IMG/VR virus record: IMGVR_UViG_3300037258_000024
Span: 1-41,649 of that record
DNA: 41,649 bases
Reading direction: 5' to 3' (one strand)
DNA from: a virus
Part shown: piece after piece, positions 39,201 to 41,649 of the stretch
How positions within the stretch are numbered: position 1 is the stretch's first letter
Layout of the letters: every line of letters starts with the position of its first letter
Translations under genes and position numbers: made by a program
Notes under the pieces: generated by a model
Database searches by the model: none
What the model was told of the DNA's origin: nothing
Seen by the model: only the letters and a program-made list of their open reading frames with translations

Positions 39201-41649
39201 AATACGAGTCCGGAGGAAATCAAGGGGCTGTAAATAATACCGACAGCAATGCCCAAGCTGGGCACCCTTGTGTTACGCTAGACACTATGATTCTCACTAA
39301 GCGCGGATGGCTCGCTTATGACCAGGTACAGGTCAATGATGAAACCATAGGCTACAACCCTGTGACAGGTACTTCTGAGTGGACAAGGGTAACCAAGGTT
39401 CACCTTTATGACGACGCTCCAATCTGGGAGATCAGCAACTCTCGCTGGTCAGCTCGTGTGACTCCCAACCACCGTTGGTGGTCAGACACAGCCATAGAGC
39501 AGCCCAAGACAGCCTATGAATTGTGCCCTGAGTGTGGTTGGGTCCCTGGAACAGGCCGCAATCCAAAGCTTGCGCCTCTGAAGGACAAGGCAAGAAGCGT
39601 GGCCACTCACCGTGCCAAGGAGCATGGTGTGAAGAAGATTGCCCGAAAGATGGCAGAAGAGTATAGAGGAGAGTTTGTAGAAACACAAGACCTCAAGTAC
39701 AACCACCGCATCCGTGTAGCCGCTCTTGCTGAGACCGGCCCCGGCCTTCCCATCTCAGATGACGAGGCAGCCATTCTCGGCTGGCTGATCGGTGACGGCC
39801 ACTTTAACAGTGAGTCAGAAGGTACATGGCGAGGCACTATTTATCAGTCCAAGCAGCACGTAGTTTCCATCCGTGCCCTGTTGTCTCGTAATACACAGTT
39901 CTCTGAAGGTGTCAGACAGCGTGAGAACTCCATGATGCCTCAAGGCAAGATGTCTGTCTCTAAGCTGCCTTCGCATGCATTTGGGCTAACTACAGCCTTT
40001 GTGACAGACCTGTTCAAGCGTGCTCAGTTTGATGGAACTGATTGTGAAAGCCTTGTGCTAGCTCTTAATTCTTCTCAGCGCAAGGCATGGATCACCGCAA
40101 TGATTGATGCTGAAGGCCACACTGAGGATGGCTATACACGCATTGCTCAGGCTGAAGGATCAGTTCATGATGCTATTATTCTTGCGGTCTATTTAGAAGG
40201 CTATAACCCACGAATTGTCCACAATAGAACTTTGCCGGGTTACAAGAAAGTAAATAACATTGGTATGGCACGTCCTCATATTAGTCCGGTAAACCTCACG
40301 ACTGAAGTACAGGGGAATGAGCCGGTGTGGTGTGTGAGCACTGAACTGGGCACGTGGACAATGGAGCAAGATGGTAACCCTATGCTTACGGGCAACAGCG
40401 CAGGGTTATTACAATTCATTCAACCAACTTTTGATGCTTATGCAAAACCCGGATTTACAACATGGATGAATCCAGTCGACCAAGTAGTTGCTGACTGTGT
40501 TACGCTAGACACTATGATTCTTACAAAGCGCGGCTATCTTAAGCATGATGAAGTTGTTATTGGGGATGAAACTCTGGGATACAACATTGCCACAGGTCTT
40601 AACGAGTGGACTCCTATTAAGCGAGTAGTCCACTATTCCGATGCCCCTACAGTACGTATTGGCTCAAAGCACGTGTCTTACCAGGTAACTCCAAACCACA
40701 AGTGGGTGGCAGAGAAGTATCGCCATGTTCCTAAGGCTCCTCAGCCAGATAGCTGCCCAGATTGTGACTTTATCCCTTCGGGCAGTGTTAAAGGCCAGGG
40801 ACTGGCTGTTCATCGTAAGAAGGCTCACGGCTGGGCAGCCGCTAAGCAAGAATGGGCCTATCAGGCTCCTAAGCTTGTAGAGTCTGAAGATATAACTTCT
40901 CGTCACCGCTTGCGAGTGAGTGCTCCTGCGACTACTGGTACAGGGTTGCCTATTTCACTGATTGAAGCAGAGCTGCTGGGCTGGGTTCTAGGTGATGGTA
41001 GCTATATCTATCCTCATCGTTACGCACGCAGTGGAGATGTTCCCAGGTTTAATATCTATCAGACAAAGGAAGGCTACATTCCTTCAATCCAGGCTCTGGT
41101 AGATGAGGTTGATTCTTCTGCTCATGTTTACAAAACAGTTGTTGAAAGTGGGCGTCTGGCACACACCTGGAAACTCACAGGGGCTTATAGCAGAGATCTC
41201 GCAGAGCGTTCTGGGTATGCTGAGGATAAGTTGGAGGCTATGGTATTCGCCATGTCTCATGAGCAGCGCGAGGCTTTCTTACGCGGGATAATAGGAGCTG
41301 AAGGGACAGCTGCTGATAGGATTGATGGCAGTAGGGGAGGAAACCTTACACGGATTCCTCAGGTTTACGGGCCTAAGTTCGAGGCCATTCTACTTACCAC
41401 TTATCTGTTGGGTTACAGGCCTTCAGTTAGCGATAAGAAGCAGTCTAACTCTAACTGGTCAGCTGCGGGTATTGTCAGTACCTGCAAGCCGGTCATCTCA
41501 GCTACTGTGTATGAAGACGCTGGGAACGCAGATGTCTGGTGTGTTACCACTGGTCTTGGCACATGGACAGCTCGTGACGGTCATAACGTGTTCTTGACTG
41601 GTAACTCGTGGAGCGGCGGGTATATCCCTAAGAGATATGGATCGATTGG
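33245..41649 (+). CDS. tape measure protein with lytic transglycosylase domain, two inteins, 3'-partial
   Basis: This very long frame runs without a stop to the window edge, over 2800 codons including two inteins. Order: coiled coil with Asp/Ser/Lys/Ala-rich repeats (33.2-34.9 kb), hydrophobic segments (35.0-35.3 kb), helical and Gly-rich parts, a TSLD(T/A)S repeat stretch near 36.5 kb, eleven 38-aa repeats (37178-38431), the tape measure hallmark LTPGEFVVRKKAAKALG (about 38.6 kb), and a lytic transglycosylase domain (IIAKYESGGNQGAVNN..., catalytic Glu in YESGG). ATG 33245 has AGGG 5 nt upstream, but good tape-measure sequence (ATADFTNLAEQVAAARAE) precedes it in frame from 33188 with no start codon, so the true N-terminus probably lies at 33111 and needs recoding. 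It sets tail length and opens the cell wall. Confidence 0.88.
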   Translation, partial: MDALKQSSDDFNKSQVSQQGALTKAENDRTTAMKASSDATSKLIQQQTLLNKAENDGFDSPQQALAYKQQETSALTNYNKALNNGRTTVDQVLQDKRNLTQTQTDQNAAIKGFTDGITQAAQATSDFNASSAALAGTQNDVKSSTDGLAASYDDAKNSLDTTKKSAEDLRSGVEDLNSGFEDAVKSSSDLKRGVDGTGTSIDDLASKIKAATSYSDSFSNSLARSLINQLNDLKTAMGSGSLEADELAQKVRSTTGSLSLLEKAAGDNSDLSSFFEKAHTDLDSYKASLGDAEAGTVSLGDDALDLSKHLDDTSNSSKGASSTVDRMALSFVASTASGVNLSNQLAKVNTDLEALDRTSSTGFSDQMITQLGKISDAYTKVSNQLKSNPAAAPMLVDTGQSLDALALKFQDLSRNLDNADTELDKTGKSASGMNAASVVLSSNLSKATSTLEDLRGQLSNGGLDFDSFVSSIAKGNTSLVALKKSAVAVGDSDSITAVQNLQEGYDKLASSALASKNDTAVFKSAIDGTSLSLDDNKKSADGAASSLSGLLSVGNSLDNTFKKVATDLSSFSAILDHVGGSGGSGGILGSVLGGLGGAASSGVGALSSLASMLGTITSLAVPVVSFGLAIPTIVSSVVALGGALVGLLGALAPVVGVFATALPLIAGLVSAFGAVSLAIGPLSETLKDLHTNTAQSMAAFATFDKPIQEAANSIFGLQKAFGGLAKMAPALADDLLTPMEYGLKGLASIAQPIIQTFGNMATAIGKSIEPILTAIEYVFQSGLFTTMAAAAMKAFENIGASIGMLIVVLAKLGAAAAPYLVELTAGFHAFTENLDNMLSIGIKDGGLDKFFNQMVTGLSELGKVITGLIQVLGQWGGALAPIGNNILVGLANGLDKLAAAANKVNFSQWTSAIENFLQGIGGLLSAVVNVLGAFADSRFVNFAADLLKDLSPLINDLQPIAEFLKDIAAGSLPVIETIFHSISGWVGDILKGVGDFLGVIEKIQPIMDVLSAIFAGLATLVISASVISFFQMLSGVLGKGLSGIIDLLNKIPGINIPGGGSSGTGTAAADTGAAGLNDAATSLNEAAAALQSAADAQSAAAGDTTASATSLDTSSTSLDASSTGLDTSATSLDASAAELKISRGISNEPGGGPIVPTTSPAAEEDVAGGGGLAAILKSGFGKVLSGVTLGSAVVLGGNVVADQTTKANSKLNSAIKEGSDIAGGAVTGGKIAGLPGAVIGAGVGEVVGAETNPNIRPTVNKDMSEGNKIGGPILGAPVGFGVGLAQSLLPDSVKKAIQDFFTKTLPGYASTAYQAVSKAFLSPFTNFWTQTLPRNITNWAKSVGSAFATAYSMVNKDFFSPIGSFFSKTFPGFFKTAASNVASWATTSWNDFTKFFALPVSSFFTKTLPGFFKSAASYVASWASTSWNDFTKFFALPVSSFFTKTLGGFFVQALSYVANWANSGWNDVNKYFISPMGSFFSKTLGGFFVQALSDVANWATDGWNDVNKYFVSPLGSFFSKTLPDFFVQAASDVSNWATSGWNDFNKFFISPIADFFSKTIPDFFNQALTDASNWATNGWNDFNKFFVSPLSDFFSKTIPNFFSAATTDVLNWVTAGWNDFNKAFVSPISNFFSSTLTGFLNTATNEVLNWVTTGWNDFNKDFVSPISNFFSSTLTGFLNTAANEVSSWASTGWNDFNKFFVSPVSSFFTSTIPGLATGAGNAIQNAFKNAMNWVISNVIGEGSSPSSGVIGLLNKVLGVVSIHIAGLPGLSTGGLVPGSLAESDTSDSQLARLTPGEFVVRKKAAKALGLDFLNNINNADKYADGGAVRGYAGGGGIIGGIGSAISKAAGTVANAASSTVQAAAGGVTGIVNGIEGLASGAISGLVGLVAGSLQPAFDAIWSATIQPMIAKLGGSDESLGTGGAAYAIGSMKSGIDSILGAKDKAAQQAAASVNLPGDAAAWITQGMAAAGVSGPAWQQGLSIIAKYESGGNQGAVNNTDSNAQAGHPCVTLDTMILTKRGWLAYDQVQVNDETIGYNPVTGTSEWTRVTKVHLYDDAPIWEISNSRWSARVTPNHRWWSDTAIEQPKTAYELCPECGWVPGTGRNPKLAPLKDKARSVATHRAKEHGVKKIARKMAEEYRGEFVETQDLKYNHRIRVAALAETGPGLPISDDEAAILGWLIGDGHFNSESEGTWRGTIYQSKQHVVSIRALLSRNTQFSEGVRQRENSMMPQGKMSVSKLPSHAFGLTTAFVTDLFKRAQFDGTDCESLVLALNSSQRKAWITAMIDAEGHTEDGYTRIAQAEGSVHDAIILAVYLEGYNPRIVHNRTLPGYKKVNNIGMARPHISPVNLTTEVQGNEPVWCVSTELGTWTMEQDGNPMLTGNSAGLLQFIQPTFDAYAKPGFTTWMNPVDQVVADCVTLDTMILTKRGYLKHDEVVIGDETLGYNIATGLNEWTPIKRVVHYSDAPTVRIGSKHVSYQVTPNHKWVAEKYRHVPKAPQPDSCPDCDFIPSGSVKGQGLAVHRKKAHGWAAAKQEWAYQAPKLVESEDITSRHRLRVSAPATTGTGLPISLIEAELLGWVLGDGSYIYPHRYARSGDVPRFNIYQTKEGYIPSIQALVDEVDSSAHVYKTVVESGRLAHTWKLTGAYSRDLAERSGYAEDKLEAMVFAMSHEQREAFLRGIIGAEGTAADRIDGSRGGNLTRIPQVYGPKFEAILLTTYLLGYRPSVSDKKQSNSNWSAAGIVSTCKPVISATVYEDAGNADVWCVTTGLGTWTARDGHNVFLTGNSWSGGYIPKRYGSI
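37178..38431 (+). repeat. eleven tandem 114-bp (38-aa) repeats in the tape measure gene
   Basis: Units start at 37178, 37292, 37406, 37520, 37634, 37748, 37862, 37976, 38090, 38204 and 38318, exactly 114 nt apart. The consensus is (G/S)WNDFNKFF(V/I)SP-(x)3-FFSKT(L/I)PxFF-(x)7-(N/S)WAT, rich in Phe and Trp. The first two units are worn (AYQAVSKAFLSP, AYSMVNKDFFSP) but keep the phase. Even spacing of aromatic residues is a general feature of tape measures, where it is thought to match tail rings. Confidence 0.92.
39269..40396 (+). mobile_element. tape measure intein 1
   Basis: This 376-aa in-frame insertion starts at Cys (CVTLDTMILTKRGWL) after AGHP and ends LTGN before SAGLLQF. Block B is RVTPNHRWW (TxxH), and block F is VWCVSTELGTWT. 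The end is Gly-Asn where His-Asn is usual. A C2H2-like finger (CPECGW ... THRAKEH) lies between the splicing block and LAGLIDADG motifs ILGWLIGDGHF and WITAMIDAEG. Removing it joins ...NAQAGHP-SAGLLQFIQPTFDAY..., a good transglycosylase sequence. Confidence 0.9.
40496..41605 (+). mobile_element. tape measure intein 2
   Basis: This 370-aa in-frame insertion starts with Cys (CVTLDTMILTKRGYL) after VDQVVAD and ends FLTGN before SWSGGYIPKRYGS. Block B is QVTPNHKWV and block F is VWCVTTGLGTWT. The finger is CPDCDF ... AVHRKKAH. LAGLIDADG motifs are LLGWVLGDGSY and LRGIIGAEG, the latter with Gly for the usual first Asp. It is a relative of intein 1. Removing it joins VDQVVAD-SWSGGYIPKRYGSI, close to the DxxxxIxxAxxYIxxRYG end of lytic transglycosylases. 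Confidence 0.9.

Noticed and set aside
40496-41605. Dead endonuclease in tape measure intein 2 because of GIIGAEG
   Set aside because: The changed residue is the packing Asp; the acidic residue before the last Gly, which binds metal, is kept, so loss of activity cannot be claimed.

Overview
This window is part of a large tailed-phage genome with siphophage-type architecture: a long tape measure protein, a lambda-type -1 frameshifted tail chaperone, and no sheath gene. Visible GC is moderate, higher in the head genes and clearly lower in some accessory genes. The gene order, the ParB-like gene near the terminase, the DUF935-type portal and the phage-borne DnaN and DnaX suggest a big actinobacteriophage, for example a large moderate-GC Streptomyces siphophage. 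That host guess is inference. I see no integrase, tRNA, rRNA or CRISPR array.

Layout. (1) About 1-6.8 kb is a DNA-metabolism block of tightly overlapping genes: an SbcD/Mre11-like nuclease, a HAD phosphatase, a RecB/Cas4-like nuclease with an Fe-S type Cys cluster, a small coiled-coil protein, a sliding clamp, a Walker-A-less half SMC/Rad50 ATPase, and DnaX interrupted by an intein in its P-loop. (2) About 6.8-9.7 kb is an AT-rich sugar cassette: glycosyltransferase, methyltransferase, NAD-sugar epimerase, second glycosyltransferase. (3) About 9.7-14.8 kb holds fibre and appendage genes and a ParB-like gene. (4) About 14.8-19.7 kb holds a homing HNH gene, a packaging-type HNH gene and the large terminase, which has an intein in its P-loop. 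(5) About 19.7-29.1 kb holds the head and connector genes: portal, protease with a nested scaffold, decoration protein, a reverse-strand endonuclease VII-like insertion, major capsid, two membrane proteins and the connectors. (6) About 29.1-31.1 kb is an accessory insertion of a glycosyltransferase, a zinc-ribbon protein and an HNH gene. (7) From 31.2 kb to the end are the tail genes: major tail protein, frameshifted chaperone, and a very long tape measure gene that runs off the right edge.

How the genes work together. Block 1 looks like a phage DNA replication and end-processing set that supplies its own clamp and clamp-loader ATPase. Blocks 4-7 are a morphogenesis pathway: terminase fills a protease/scaffold-built capsid through the portal, connectors finish the head, and the tape measure and chaperone set tail length. 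The tape measure ends in a lytic transglycosylase domain for cell-wall penetration.

Most unusual features. Four inteins lie in one 41.6 kb window: two split P-loops and two split the same transglycosylase domain. The tape measure gene also has a broken 5' end: a 21-codon ORF, a perfect 8-bp hairpin and stop codons in all three frames separate an apparently native N-terminus from the rest of the protein. This fits T4 gene 60-like ribosome bypassing, although a downstream ATG start or an assembly error is possible. Other notable points are a homing HNH that shares its N-terminus with the neighbouring gene, divergent promoters flanking an inserted endonuclease gene, a 35-bp palindrome inside a membrane-protein gene, and an EF-hand-like loop in a connector-region protein.
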